Positions 40,693 through 49,514 of a stretch of DNA of 64,000 nucleotides are shown here, piece after piece. Source of the stretch: Tuwongella immobilis (GTDB lineage Bacteria > Planctomycetota > Planctomycetia > Gemmatales > Gemmataceae); assembly GCF_901538355.1 (NCBI RefSeq), contig NZ_LR593887.1:4440920-4504919 (forward strand), written 5' to 3'. How positions within the stretch are numbered: position 1 is the stretch's first letter; every line of letters begins with the position of its first letter. The translations under genes were made by a program, and so were the position numbers. The notes under the pieces were generated by a model that was given only the letters and a program-made list of their open reading frames with translations, ran no database searches and had not been told where the DNA came from.

Positions 40693-41580
40693 ATGCAATC
40701 GCAATTGGGGCGATGGGTTGGGGTGCTGGCGGTGGCTGTTTTGCTGCCGAGCATGGGACAATCACAAGCGCCGAAGATTCCGGATTCGGTCGATTTCCAG
40801 GCGGGAATCGAATACAGCAATCCGGACGATCAGCATTTGCAACTGAATTTGGTGCGTCCGAAATCGAGCAAAGGCCCGCTGCCGGTGGTGATCTGCATTC
40901 ATGGCGGAGGATTCCGTGCGGGGAAACGCGAAAGTTACGATGCGCTGATTGTGAAACTCGCGCAGCAAGGCTTCGCCGCACTGACGATCACCTATCGATT
41001 GGCCCCGAAATATCCCTTCCCCGCGGCGATTCATGACACGAAGGCGGCCGTTCGCTGGGTGCGGGCCAATGCCGAAAAATATGGATTCGATGGCACGCGA
41101 ATTGGGGTGACGGGTGGCTCGGCGGGTGGTCATTTGGCTCAATTTCTGGGCGTGACCGGCGGCGTGGCCGAATTCGAGGGAACGGGCGGAAATCCGCAGC
41201 AATCCTCGGCGGTGTCCTGTGTGGTGAATGTATATGGCCCCAGCGATTTCACGCAGTCGTATGGCAAAAGCGTGGATGCGGCGGTGGTGCTGCCGCTATT
41301 TCTGGGTGGCGATTTGCAGACGGCCCGCAAGCAGCATCTGCGAGCCAGCCCGCTGTACTGGGTGACTCCGAACGCGGTGCCGACGCTCTGCATCCACGGG
41401 ACGGAAGACAAATACGTGGCCCACGAACAAGCCGTCTGGTTGGTGGAGAAAATGAAAGCGGCCGGGGCAGAAGCGGAACTGCTGACGCTGCCGGGTGCGG
41501 GTCACGGATTTAAGGGCAAAGACGCGGAAACCGCAGAAGCCGCACTGATTGCGTTCTTCAAGAAACAGCTTCGTCCGTGA
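40693..41580 (+). CDS. Secreted alpha/beta hydrolase (HSL/BD-FAE-like esterase)
   Basis: 295 residues with an N-terminal signal peptide of about 25. Oxyanion motif IHGGGF, nucleophile GGSAGG, acid in HGTEDKYV and His in GAGHGFKG give a full catalytic triad. This type in planctomycetes acts as a carbohydrate or lipid esterase, often annotated as acetyl esterase; the substrate is not shown here. AGGAG lies 8 bases before the ATG at 40693, better than for the ATG two codons earlier. It is divergent from the ferredoxin-like gene. Confidence 0.9.
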   Translation: MQSQLGRWVGVLAVAVLLPSMGQSQAPKIPDSVDFQAGIEYSNPDDQHLQLNLVRPKSSKGPLPVVICIHGGGFRAGKRESYDALIVKLAQQGFAALTITYRLAPKYPFPAAIHDTKAAVRWVRANAEKYGFDGTRIGVTGGSAGGHLAQFLGVTGGVAEFEGTGGNPQQSSAVSCVVNVYGPSDFTQSYGKSVDAAVVLPLFLGGDLQTARKQHLRASPLYWVTPNAVPTLCIHGTEDKYVAHEQAVWLVEKMKAAGAEAELLTLPGAGHGFKGKDAETAEAALIAFFKKQLRP

Positions 41581-41691
41581 GCGCGAACGGATGCCCCGAG
41601 CGCGTCTGACGATCGAAACATGAAGCGAATCTCCCAACCGCTCCAATTCGCAAAGATTGTCAGACACTCGGATCGAAAATCGAAATGTTTC

Positions 41692-41720
41692 TTGTTTCCT
41701 CGAAAATCGCGGCATACGAT
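41692..41720 (+). promoter_or_regulatory. Sigma-70-like promoter candidate for the desaturase gene
   Basis: TTGTTT (41692-41697) and TACGAT (41715-41720) are separated by exactly 17 bases, 66 bases upstream of the desaturase start. Confidence 0.5.
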
Positions 41721-41785
41721 GGGAATTGTGGGCATCTCGAATCTCCCACGATTTCGTCGCTGTGCATCCGAGAACCAAACCCGGG

Positions 41786-42712
41786 ATGGCGTTTATGAAT
41801 TCTGCGGATCATGGGTCAGACGCGGTTGACCAACCCTCAACCTCGGCTGTTCCCACTCCAACCAATGGCGTGCATTCCCCCAATGGCTCGGTCTTGGGGG
41901 CACCATCGCGGGGACTGGACACTTCCGGTCTCGAAGAAGCGTATTACCGCTTGTATCGGGAGTTTTTCCGTCGGGCGGAACGTCGTCGCCGTTGGTCGGT
42001 CGATGAGGATATTCCTTGGGAATCGGCCAATCCCAATCTCGCGCCGGAAGTCGCGGATGTGGTGGAATCATTCTGCGCGGTGGAGCTGTATCTGCCGGAT
42101 TATATCGCCAAAGCGATTCCACTGGCGCGGTCGAGTCGTGGCCGGGTCTGGTTTCATGCCAACTGGGGCTATGAAGAGAGCAAGCACTCCATGGCGCTGG
42201 GCGACTGGCTGCTCAAGAGCGGTCAACGCAGCGAAGAACAACTCGCCGATTTAGAGTCGGGATTGTACCAGCATCAATGGAATCTCCCCCGCGAAAGCCC
42301 CCTGGGAATGGTCGTTTACGGCATGGCCCAGGAATTGGCCACATGGTTGCATTATCGCAATCTCCGCAATCGGCTTGACTCGTTGGGTGGAGATCCGGCG
42401 TTGGACAAATTGCTGGGGTTCATCGCCACCGATGAGCGAGCGCATTACGATTTCTACCGGCAGATTGTGCTGATGTACCTGGAACGGGACCGTGCCTCGA
42501 CCATTGCGGAACTCCGCCAGGTGCTGCACGATTTCAGCATGCCTGCGGTGTATCTGCTCACGCAGTCGCAGCAACGCCGGGCGAACATCCAATCGCTGAA
42601 TATCTTCGACGAGCAGATTTATTACCAGGAAGTCTATACGCCGTTGTTGGCGGCGCTGAAAATCGATCGGCAAGAAATGCGTAAGCCGCGAATCGTGCGG
42701 ACCAGCGTGTGA
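41786..42712 (+). CDS. Acyl-[acyl-carrier protein] desaturase-like diiron protein
   Basis: 308 residues with a ferritin-like four-helix core. The diiron ligands are recognisable: an early Glu in CAVELYLP, EExxH in YEESKHSMAL, a Glu in MAQELATWL, and DERAH in IATDERAHYDFY. These match the soluble acyl-ACP delta-9 desaturases (DesA-type) of actinobacteria and plants. It would introduce a double bond into acyl-ACP with a ferredoxin as electron donor. The N-terminal 45 residues are Ser/Pro-rich and unlike the family. The start may be 41786 or 41795; both lack a strong ribosome site. No fatty-acid genes adjoin. Confidence 0.85.
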   Translation: MAFMNSADHGSDAVDQPSTSAVPTPTNGVHSPNGSVLGAPSRGLDTSGLEEAYYRLYREFFRRAERRRRWSVDEDIPWESANPNLAPEVADVVESFCAVELYLPDYIAKAIPLARSSRGRVWFHANWGYEESKHSMALGDWLLKSGQRSEEQLADLESGLYQHQWNLPRESPLGMVVYGMAQELATWLHYRNLRNRLDSLGGDPALDKLLGFIATDERAHYDFYRQIVLMYLERDRASTIAELRQVLHDFSMPAVYLLTQSQQRRANIQSLNIFDEQIYYQEVYTPLLAALKIDRQEMRKPRIVRTSV

Positions 42713-42868
42713 GGTGGCAATCGGAATCCGTGAATCGGAATGCGGCGGGAAACTGGAAAATTTCTCGCCATGTTCCCAGAACTCCGTTACGCTGGGGAAC
42801 TGACGCGGCATCTCGGCATTTGGCCGAACGCATTACCCTCCGTTGATCTGTTCTGCGGAACTGTTCCC

Positions 42869-44113
42869 ATGCGCATCGTTCTCACCTTGCTCCTGATGAG
42901 TTGGCTTTCCCTTCCCGCCTGGTCGGCGGAAGATTGGCCGCAATTTCGTGGCCCATCCGGTGATGGTCACGCCGGGAATGCCAAGCCCCCCACCCAATGG
43001 AGCGAAAAATCCGCGAATATCCGCTGGAAAACTCCCATTCACGATAAAGGCTGGTCCTCGCCGGTCATTCTCGGCGATCAAGTGTGGCTGACCACCGCGC
43101 TAGCCAACGGAAAGACATTCTTCGCCGTCTGTGTGGACAAAGCGACGGGCAAAATCATTCATGATTTGCCGATTTTCACCGAAGAGAATCCCGCATTTTG
43201 CCACGCCTACAACAGCTATGCCACGCCGACGCCGGTAATCGAGCCGGGCCGCATCTACGTGCATTTCGGCAGTCACGGCACCGCCTGTCTGGATACGGCC
43301 ACCGGCAAAAAGTTATGGGAACGTCGCGACATCAAGTGCGATCACTTCCGCGGGCCGGGTTCGTCCCCGATTCTGTATGGCGATCTGCTGATTCTCACCT
43401 TCGATGGCTTTGATGTGCAATTTCTGGTGGCGCTCAACAAATCCACGGGCGAAACCGTTTGGAAAACCAATCGCGATCTCCGCTACAGCTCCAGCAACGG
43501 AGATTTGCACAAAGCCTATTCCACGCCGTCGGTGTTTCGCATCAACGGCAACGATCGCCTGTTTTCCCCAGCGGCGGAATCGACGGTCGCCTACGATCCG
43601 CTCACCGGCAAGGAATTGTGGAAGGTCAATCATGGTGGCATGAACGAAGCGGCCAAGCCCGTGATGGGCAATGGCTTGGTTTACCTGACCAGCGGGCACA
43701 CGGCTCAACTGCTCGCGGTTCGGCCCAATGGCGAAGGCGATGTCACCAAGTCGGATATTGTCTGGAAGTCGCCCAAGGGGGTGCCCACTCGGCCATCGCT
43801 GCTGCTCGATGGCGCGTATCTGTACATGGTCAGCGATAACGGAATCGCGTCGTGTCTGGACGCCAAGACCGGCAAGCAGCAATGGCAAGAACGCCTGGGC
43901 GGTGCCTTCTGCGCATCGCCGATTTTGGCCAACGGCAATCTGTATCTGTGCGACGAAGAAGGGAAAATCCACGTCATCGCCGCCAAGCCGGAATACGAAT
44001 CGCTTGCGGTGAACAAGCTGGCGGATGGCTGCATGGCCTCCCCTGCGGTCTCCGGAAATGCCCTGTTCATTCGCACCAAGACGCACCTGTACCGCATCGA
44101 AGACGGCAAGTAA
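42869..44113 (+). CDS. Secreted PQQ-like beta-propeller protein
   Basis: 414 residues. A signal peptide (about 1-21, ending near PAWSAED) is followed by the opening WPQFRGPSGDG that is standard in planctomycete outer-membrane-assembly-like (BamB-type) propellers. Blades follow as repeated ATGKxLWE, STGETVWK, LTGKELWK and KTGKQQWQ turns with Ser/Pro pairs between. PQQ binding residues of true alcohol dehydrogenases are absent, so it is probably a binding or scaffold protein. The ATG at 42869 follows a GGAAC-like site; it is placed by the signal peptide. It ends before a strong hairpin. Confidence 0.88.
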   Translation: MRIVLTLLLMSWLSLPAWSAEDWPQFRGPSGDGHAGNAKPPTQWSEKSANIRWKTPIHDKGWSSPVILGDQVWLTTALANGKTFFAVCVDKATGKIIHDLPIFTEENPAFCHAYNSYATPTPVIEPGRIYVHFGSHGTACLDTATGKKLWERRDIKCDHFRGPGSSPILYGDLLILTFDGFDVQFLVALNKSTGETVWKTNRDLRYSSSNGDLHKAYSTPSVFRINGNDRLFSPAAESTVAYDPLTGKELWKVNHGGMNEAAKPVMGNGLVYLTSGHTAQLLAVRPNGEGDVTKSDIVWKSPKGVPTRPSLLLDGAYLYMVSDNGIASCLDAKTGKQQWQERLGGAFCASPILANGNLYLCDEEGKIHVIAAKPEYESLAVNKLADGCMASPAVSGNALFIRTKTHLYRIEDGK

Positions 44114-44123
44114 TCGTCGCCGC

Positions 44124-44160
44124 TTCCTCCGAAGCATCCGCACGGAGCGCTTCGGAGGAA
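44124..44160 (+). terminator. Strong hairpin after the propeller gene
   Basis: TTCCTCCGAAGC and GCTTCGGAGGAA form a perfect 12-base stem over a 13-base loop, 10 bases after the propeller stop codon. Confidence 0.75.
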
Positions 44161-44324
44161 CTCCCCGCCGCATTCCGTGTGGCTGAATCTACTTCGAAGA
44201 TCGCACCAATCTCCGTTCATCGGAATCCACATCGAATTATCAAGTCAGCTTCATCGATCCCACTCATTTGATTCGTAAGCTATCGATCCGTCCTTGAATT
44301 CCTTCCTTTTTTCGAGGGGTGGAA

Positions 44325-45347
44325 ATGCAACCCATTTCAACTCGTCTCCGACGCATTGCCTTCACCTTGATCGAACTGCTGGTCGTCATTGCGATCATTG
44401 CGATTCTGATTGGTCTGTTGCTGCCGGCCGTTCAGAAAGTCCGCGAAGCAGCGGCGCGCATGTCGTGCCAAAACAACATCAAGCAACTTGGTCTGGCGCT
44501 GCACAATTATCACAGTGCGCTGGGCGTATTTCCTTCGGGAACGGTGAATCTCAGCCCGGCAAGCGGGTCGATTGCGGCGGGAGATGATCCCAACGGCCGC
44601 AACGGGGGCGGTGCCGTCGGCATTGGCGGTCCGTGGGTTTGCTACATTCTGCCGTACCTGGAACAGGAAGCGCTGTATCGCAACTTCGAGAAGATTCGCA
44701 GCGAACGCCCGGAAGTCGTCGATTGGTTCGGCAATGCGACTTATGCCGCCACGCCGGTGGGCGACCGTCGATTGAAAGCGATGGACTGCCCCGCGCATCC
44801 GCCGGTGGATGCCCAATTTGCCAACGGGACCGGTATGGAACATTTGGGCCGCGGGAACTACGCCGCATCCTACGGAAAGGGTGGCTACGGCACGGTTTAT
44901 GGCAACAATCCGGCCATCGGCGGCGTCTTTGGCAACAACTCCAAAACGCGAATCGAAGACATCACCGATGGCACATCCAGCACGCTGATGCTCAGCGAAT
45001 TGCGCTACCGTGTCGCCAACGGCCCAACCGATGTCGCCACGCAAGATAGCCGCGGCGTCTGGGGTTATGGCACCATGGGTGGGAACACCTTCAGCGCGCA
45101 GACGGGGCCGAATTCGTCGGTGCCGGATGGCGTCTGGGGATGTCGCAGCTCCACGGCCGAGCGCATGCCCTGTGTGCAAGTCGGCACACCCTATTCGGAA
45201 ATGTACGCAGCGGCCCGCAGTTACCACACCGGCGGCGTGAACACGGCCATGGCCGATGGCAGCGTCCGCTTCTTCTCGGATAATATCGCCCTACTGACCT
45301 GGCAAGCCTTTGGCAGTCGCGGGGGCGGGGAAGTCGTCTCGGAATAA
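44325..45347 (+). CDS. DUF1559 prepilin-like protein
   Basis: 340 residues. The type IV pilin-like N-terminus is clear: RRIAFTLIELLVVIAIIAIL with Glu at +5 of the mature helix, so a prepilin peptidase should process before Phe. The DUF1559 domain follows (RMSCQNNIKQLGLALHNYH, then GWxxYILPYLEQ-like and DGTSSTLML), ending in the HTGGVNTAMADGSVRFF motif typical of planctomycetes, where dozens of copies occur per genome. Role is presumed in surface or pseudopilus structures. A GTG two codons earlier is possible; GAGGGG precedes. It is followed by the typical small lipoprotein gene. Confidence 0.95.
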   Translation: MQPISTRLRRIAFTLIELLVVIAIIAILIGLLLPAVQKVREAAARMSCQNNIKQLGLALHNYHSALGVFPSGTVNLSPASGSIAAGDDPNGRNGGGAVGIGGPWVCYILPYLEQEALYRNFEKIRSERPEVVDWFGNATYAATPVGDRRLKAMDCPAHPPVDAQFANGTGMEHLGRGNYAASYGKGGYGTVYGNNPAIGGVFGNNSKTRIEDITDGTSSTLMLSELRYRVANGPTDVATQDSRGVWGYGTMGGNTFSAQTGPNSSVPDGVWGCRSSTAERMPCVQVGTPYSEMYAAARSYHTGGVNTAMADGSVRFFSDNIALLTWQAFGSRGGGEVVSE

Positions 45348-45439
45348 CCGTTCGTTCCCTCTCGAATTTCGTGCCGCGGATTCGTCACCTGCATCGGAAC
45401 GACTCCGCGGTTCGTCTCATTTGCTCAAGGATCGTCTGA

Positions 45440-45895
45440 ATGAAATTCCCTCGAATGATTCTGGGTGTGGCCGTTCTGTCGCTCGCCCTGCTGTCGGGAT
45501 GTAGCAGCGAAATTCCCGTATATCCCGTGAGCGGCAAAGTCACGCTGGAAGGCAAGCCGATGATGGGCGGCGGTTCGATCGCCTTCATTCCGCTGGACAA
45601 TCAACCGGGCAAAACCGCTGGTGGCGAAATTGCGGCCGATGGCACCTATTCGCTCACCACGAATGTGCCAAACGATGGCTGCATGACCGGCAAATTTCGT
45701 GTGGTCATCACGCAAGTCACCGAGCAAGAACCGGAATCGACTCCGGACGGCGAGAAACCGATCCGCAAAGCGCAAACCGTGGTGCCGATGAGCGAGCGAA
45801 TCGGCCGGATCTACGCCGATCACCGTCAATCGCCACTGACGGCGGAAGTGCAAGCTCAATCGGCCAACGAATTGAACTTTGATCTCAAACGCTGA
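45440..45895 (+). CDS. Small lipoprotein with Ig/transthyretin-like domain
   Basis: 151 residues. Lipobox LLSGC gives C21 as the lipidated residue. The mature part is a beta-sandwich: PVSGKVTLEGKPMMGGG, then GGEIAADGTYSLTTNV, then GKFRVVITQV, the pattern of planctomycete carboxypeptidase regulatory-like lipoproteins that follow DUF1559 genes. It lies 92 bases after the DUF1559 gene and probably forms a complex with it at the envelope. Function beyond that is unknown. Confidence 0.9.
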   Translation: MKFPRMILGVAVLSLALLSGCSSEIPVYPVSGKVTLEGKPMMGGGSIAFIPLDNQPGKTAGGEIAADGTYSLTTNVPNDGCMTGKFRVVITQVTEQEPESTPDGEKPIRKAQTVVPMSERIGRIYADHRQSPLTAEVQAQSANELNFDLKR

Positions 45896-45914
45896 TTCCG
45901 CTGTGCAGAATGGA

Positions 45915-46937
45915 ATGCCTGAAATGTCGTCTGCCGTGACTGCGCGTGATGTCGAAAGCCCGTCGAGTGCGCCCCCCTCCCCCTGGCTGTTCGGCCCCGC
46001 GCGGGATCTGCTCGTCATCGCCAATTGGCTCTGGGTGCCGCTGATGCTGGTGGTGCTCCTGCCAGCCAGCGACCGCCCCGAGCCATGGAAATTCTGGCAA
46101 ATCTACTTTCTGACCACCCCGCATCGATGGATTACGTTGCTGCTGGTATTCGGCGATCGCAAGCGCTTTCGCAGCACGCCGATGCGCTTCCTGAGCGTGG
46201 CCGCGCTCATCATCGCCGGGGTCATGGCCGTGCAATTGGGCACGGGGGCGCTCACCTGCTTGCTCGTTCTGGATTATGTGTGGAACGCCTGGCATTTCGC
46301 ATCGCAGCACCATGGAATCGACCGCGTCTATCGCCGACGATCGCCGGGAATCGAGCCGACGTGGGTGCCTGCTGTGGAAAAATGGGCAATGCGTGGCTTT
46401 CTGCTGTTCGCCATCGTTCGCATTGCGACCGCCACCTGGAGCGATCCGGTTTGGGAATCGCAAATCTCCCAACTCGATTGGCCGATGCTGCTGATTCCGA
46501 TTGGGCTGTTGGTGCTTCGATTGCGAACGCCACAGACCAGCGGCATGGGTCGATGGAGCTATTTTCTCAGCGTGATGCTGCTCTATTCCACCCTGCTGAT
46601 CGCGGTCCATTTCCGTTGGTTGGCCCTTGCATTCACACTCACATTCGCCTCCGCGTGGATGCATGCCTCGGAATATCTGGCGATCGTCACCTGGGCATCT
46701 CACGATCGCGTTTCCAGACACGGCACCGAAGTGGGATTCTTGGCAATCGCCGTTCGGCAATGGGCGTTGATGCTGGGGTCGTTTCTGCTGATTCTCGGCA
46801 TGCTCGGCTGGTGGATGGATCGCACCGCCCCCACCGAGTGGCTCGCGATCAACGTCGTAGTCGCATTCATGCATTATGCTTATGATGGGCTGATTTGGCG
46901 GAGTCGTCAAACAACCACATTAACAAGGAATGGCTAA
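45915..46937 (+). CDS. Polytopic membrane protein with conserved histidines
   Basis: 340 residues, about eight membrane helices. Several His-containing segments line the helices: WNAWHFASQHHGIDRVY (near residue 125), WMHASEYLAI and FMHYAYDGLIW near the C-terminus, which could bind a metal or haem. I do not recognise a named family. The start is 45915 or 45924; a TTG upstream would overlap the lipoprotein gene. Its stop overlaps the ATG of the next gene by 8 bases, so the two are translated together. Confidence 0.8.
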   Translation: MPEMSSAVTARDVESPSSAPPSPWLFGPARDLLVIANWLWVPLMLVVLLPASDRPEPWKFWQIYFLTTPHRWITLLLVFGDRKRFRSTPMRFLSVAALIIAGVMAVQLGTGALTCLLVLDYVWNAWHFASQHHGIDRVYRRRSPGIEPTWVPAVEKWAMRGFLLFAIVRIATATWSDPVWESQISQLDWPMLLIPIGLLVLRLRTPQTSGMGRWSYFLSVMLLYSTLLIAVHFRWLALAFTLTFASAWMHASEYLAIVTWASHDRVSRHGTEVGFLAIAVRQWALMLGSFLLILGMLGWWMDRTAPTEWLAINVVVAFMHYAYDGLIWRSRQTTTLTRNG

Positions 46938-48171
46938 CCAAAGCCGAGTCATCATGCCGATTCACAGCCAAGCGGTTCTGGTCAACATCCTGGCCATGTT
47001 GGCCGTCACGGGCGTCCTGATCGTTCCGGTCACGGAAACGGATCGCGGAATCGCCCCGTATTTTCATCTCGAAATCTGGTTGGTGTATCTGGTGGCGATG
47101 CTGCCGATCAGCAGCCTACTCGCCCTGGTTCTGCCGTTTCTGCGCCGCATCACTTATGGCATCGCGGTTCTGTCGATTCTGCTCACTGGGCTGGTGGTGA
47201 TTCCGGAAACTGCGGAAATCATCGCCATGTTTGAACGCACGAATTTCGTGATTGGCTGCCTGATTCGCGGGGGAATCGCATTTGTGTTCATGCTCGGGCT
47301 GATGTCGGCTCTGGGCGATTCGCTGCCACGCTGGACTTCGCCGCGCAATGTCGTCGCCTGGGTGATGGGGCTGCTGATGGCGACCGCATTGCCGACACTG
47401 TTGGTCATTCAACGCAGCGAGGAACTGGTTCGGGAATCGGTGGAGGCATCGCTGCAAAGTCGATGGGCCACCGCATACCGTTCGTTTGCAGAATATCGCC
47501 GATTGGCGGGTGACAACTCGGAAGCGGCCCAACGGCAAGAAATCAACTACAGCTCCCAAGTGAAAATCGTCAAGCAGATGCTCGAACAGCCGCTGCCGCC
47601 ACAGGCACCAGAATGGATTCGGATCGTGAACGCTCGAATGCTGGCCCAGCTCAACCGTACCGACGAAGCCCTGGCAATTCTTCAAAAAAACGAGAATCCC
47701 CAACAAGTCGGCGAGATCGAACAACTTCGCGGCACGATCGCCGAACAAACCGGCGATTGGGCCACCGCGAAAGTTGCGTTTGCGAAGGCCATCGAGTGGG
47801 CAGAAACGAATCCGGAAGCGGCGACATCCAAGATGGGGCTGCAACAAGGATTGACAGGATTGGCCTACGCCCAACGCAAATCCGGAGATTACGTCGCCGC
47901 TGAGCAAACCTATCGGCGATTGCTCGAAGCATCACCCACGCCGGAAACGTACTTTTTGCTGGCATTGTTTTACGAAGATTCGCAGCAAGCCGAACTGGCG
48001 GCGGAATTTGCGCAGAAAGCCAGCGATGCCAAACCCGACCGATTCCGTGACGCGGCACGGAAGCTGCAAGCCCGATTGCGAACGCAGCAAGTCGGCTGCT
48101 TGCTGGTGGAGCCGACTCCGGGCGGAGAATCGGCTCCATCATCGGATGGTTCCGCGACGCTGAAACGGTAA
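46930..48171 (+). CDS. Membrane protein with C-terminal TPR repeats
   Basis: 413 residues. Four to five hydrophobic helices occupy about 12-165; the rest is helical with tetratricopeptide-type repeats (NARMLAQLNRTDEALAIL, GTIAEQTGDWATAKVAFAKAI, GLAYAQRKSGDYVAAEQTYR, LALFYEDSQQAELAAEF). The TPR part probably binds a partner, perhaps the upstream membrane protein whose stop it overlaps by 8 bases. The ATG is immediately preceded by AAGGA; a second ATG at 46954 could be the actual start. It ends just before the converging phosphoesterase gene. Confidence 0.85.
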   Translation: MANQSRVIMPIHSQAVLVNILAMLAVTGVLIVPVTETDRGIAPYFHLEIWLVYLVAMLPISSLLALVLPFLRRITYGIAVLSILLTGLVVIPETAEIIAMFERTNFVIGCLIRGGIAFVFMLGLMSALGDSLPRWTSPRNVVAWVMGLLMATALPTLLVIQRSEELVRESVEASLQSRWATAYRSFAEYRRLAGDNSEAAQRQEINYSSQVKIVKQMLEQPLPPQAPEWIRIVNARMLAQLNRTDEALAILQKNENPQQVGEIEQLRGTIAEQTGDWATAKVAFAKAIEWAETNPEAATSKMGLQQGLTGLAYAQRKSGDYVAAEQTYRRLLEASPTPETYFLLALFYEDSQQAELAAEFAQKASDAKPDRFRDAARKLQARLRTQQVGCLLVEPTPGGESAPSSDGSATLKR

Positions 48172-48185
48172 TCGCCCCGAGTCAA

Positions 48186-49250
48186 TTACGCCTTGCGGAT
48201 CGGTGCCACCGAGAAGGTGAAGCGATTTTGCGCGGATTCGTTGCGTTGCTTGAGCGTCGGGGAATAATCGTAGACTTCCACCGTCGTGCCATCGGCCTGA
48301 AACTCAAGCAATCGCAACCAGCCATCTCCCCCCTTGGGCCGCATCTGGTAATTCACCAGAATCTGCGGCACCGCTCGGCCGCTCGGCGTCGAAGTCGTCA
48401 CCCGCCCCAACCCATCGCCCAGCACATGTCCATTGAGCGTGAGAATGACGTTCTCGTGCTTCGCAATCAGCTTGTTCCAAATCTCTTCGCCGTCGTTGAC
48501 ATCGTCTTTGGTCGTCTTGGCGACGGGGTAGGCATGCGGGTTCCAATTTTGCTTGGCGCCATATTTCGCAAAATTGTAGCGCGTATCATCAAAATAAATA
48601 AATGCGTGCGTGATCAGAATCGCTTCGCGGTCATGATATTTCGTGAGAATTTCATTAGCCCAACGAATTACATCGTTCCGCGGCCCGAATTCTAACGCCA
48701 AAATCACGAATTTCCGGCCCTTGACATCAAACAAATGATAGCTGTTTTCCATCCGCTTCGGTTCGCGGTCATAGGTGCCCCCGAAGGTCGGCGACCCGGA
48801 ATAGCGGCTGACCGGCAGGTAATCGTTCAGCAACGTCGTGCGGTCTTTGCAACCGCCCCCCGTGCTGTAGTCGTGATTCCCCGGACAGAACGCATAGGGA
48901 ATCTTCGCCTCATCCAACACGGTCAAAGCCCGTTGCGCATTCTGCCATTCGGGGACAGAATTCCGGTTGGTGATATCACCTAAGTGCAGCATCCATTGGA
49001 TGTTGCGTGCCGATTGATTCTCGGCAATCCACTTGGTTTGGGCCAGGAACGTCTCGGGGAATTTCTCGCTGTAGTTCTGCGTATCCGGCAGCACCGCCAC
49101 CGTAAACGATCCCGCCTTCGGCTTGGGCGGCTCACCGGCAATCAGTTTGCCATCGGCATACGGATCGGCCGCGAGCAGCAGATTCGACCACGGCGAGAAC
49201 GTCAACGCCGCAGTGGCTCCCAGCATGGTACGACGATCGGGATGAGACAT
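48186..49250 (-). CDS. Secreted calcineurin-like metallophosphoesterase
   Basis: 354 residues. An N-terminal DRRTMLGATAALTF segment looks like a twin-arginine signal (RR followed by a hydrophobic run) and ends near LLLAAD. The dimetal motifs follow: VLPDTQNY, LHLGDITN, PGNHDY, ITHAF and NGHVLG, giving the full calcineurin-type set. The substrate, a phosphoester, is not defined. GGAGAA, 9 bases before the ATG at 49250, supports that start. Converges on the TPR gene with 14 bases between. Confidence 0.9.
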   Translation of the reverse strand: MSHPDRRTMLGATAALTFSPWSNLLLAADPYADGKLIAGEPPKPKAGSFTVAVLPDTQNYSEKFPETFLAQTKWIAENQSARNIQWMLHLGDITNRNSVPEWQNAQRALTVLDEAKIPYAFCPGNHDYSTGGGCKDRTTLLNDYLPVSRYSGSPTFGGTYDREPKRMENSYHLFDVKGRKFVILALEFGPRNDVIRWANEILTKYHDREAILITHAFIYFDDTRYNFAKYGAKQNWNPHAYPVAKTTKDDVNDGEEIWNKLIAKHENVILTLNGHVLGDGLGRVTTSTPSGRAVPQILVNYQMRPKGGDGWLRLLEFQADGTTVEVYDYSPTLKQRNESAQNRFTFSVAPIRKA

Positions 49251-49514
49251 GAGGAGAGTTCTCCAGGTTGGAGGTCGAGGCACGAAGTCGGGGGAACCTT
49301 CGCGCCGGTGTTCCGATTCCGGCGGGCGGAAGTTATGCTACCCCGACGCAACTCGCTTGGCGACCAGCTTTTCGGCAAAATCCGATGAAGTTTCTGCGTA
49401 GGAATCCGGCCAATTCGCCGCGTGCGCGGTGCTTCGCGCTTGCGATTGGGCACCGATTCAGTAGGCTCAGGAATCCCCGATTCATCTCCCCCGGATTCTC
49501 ATGGAGATTCCAGC

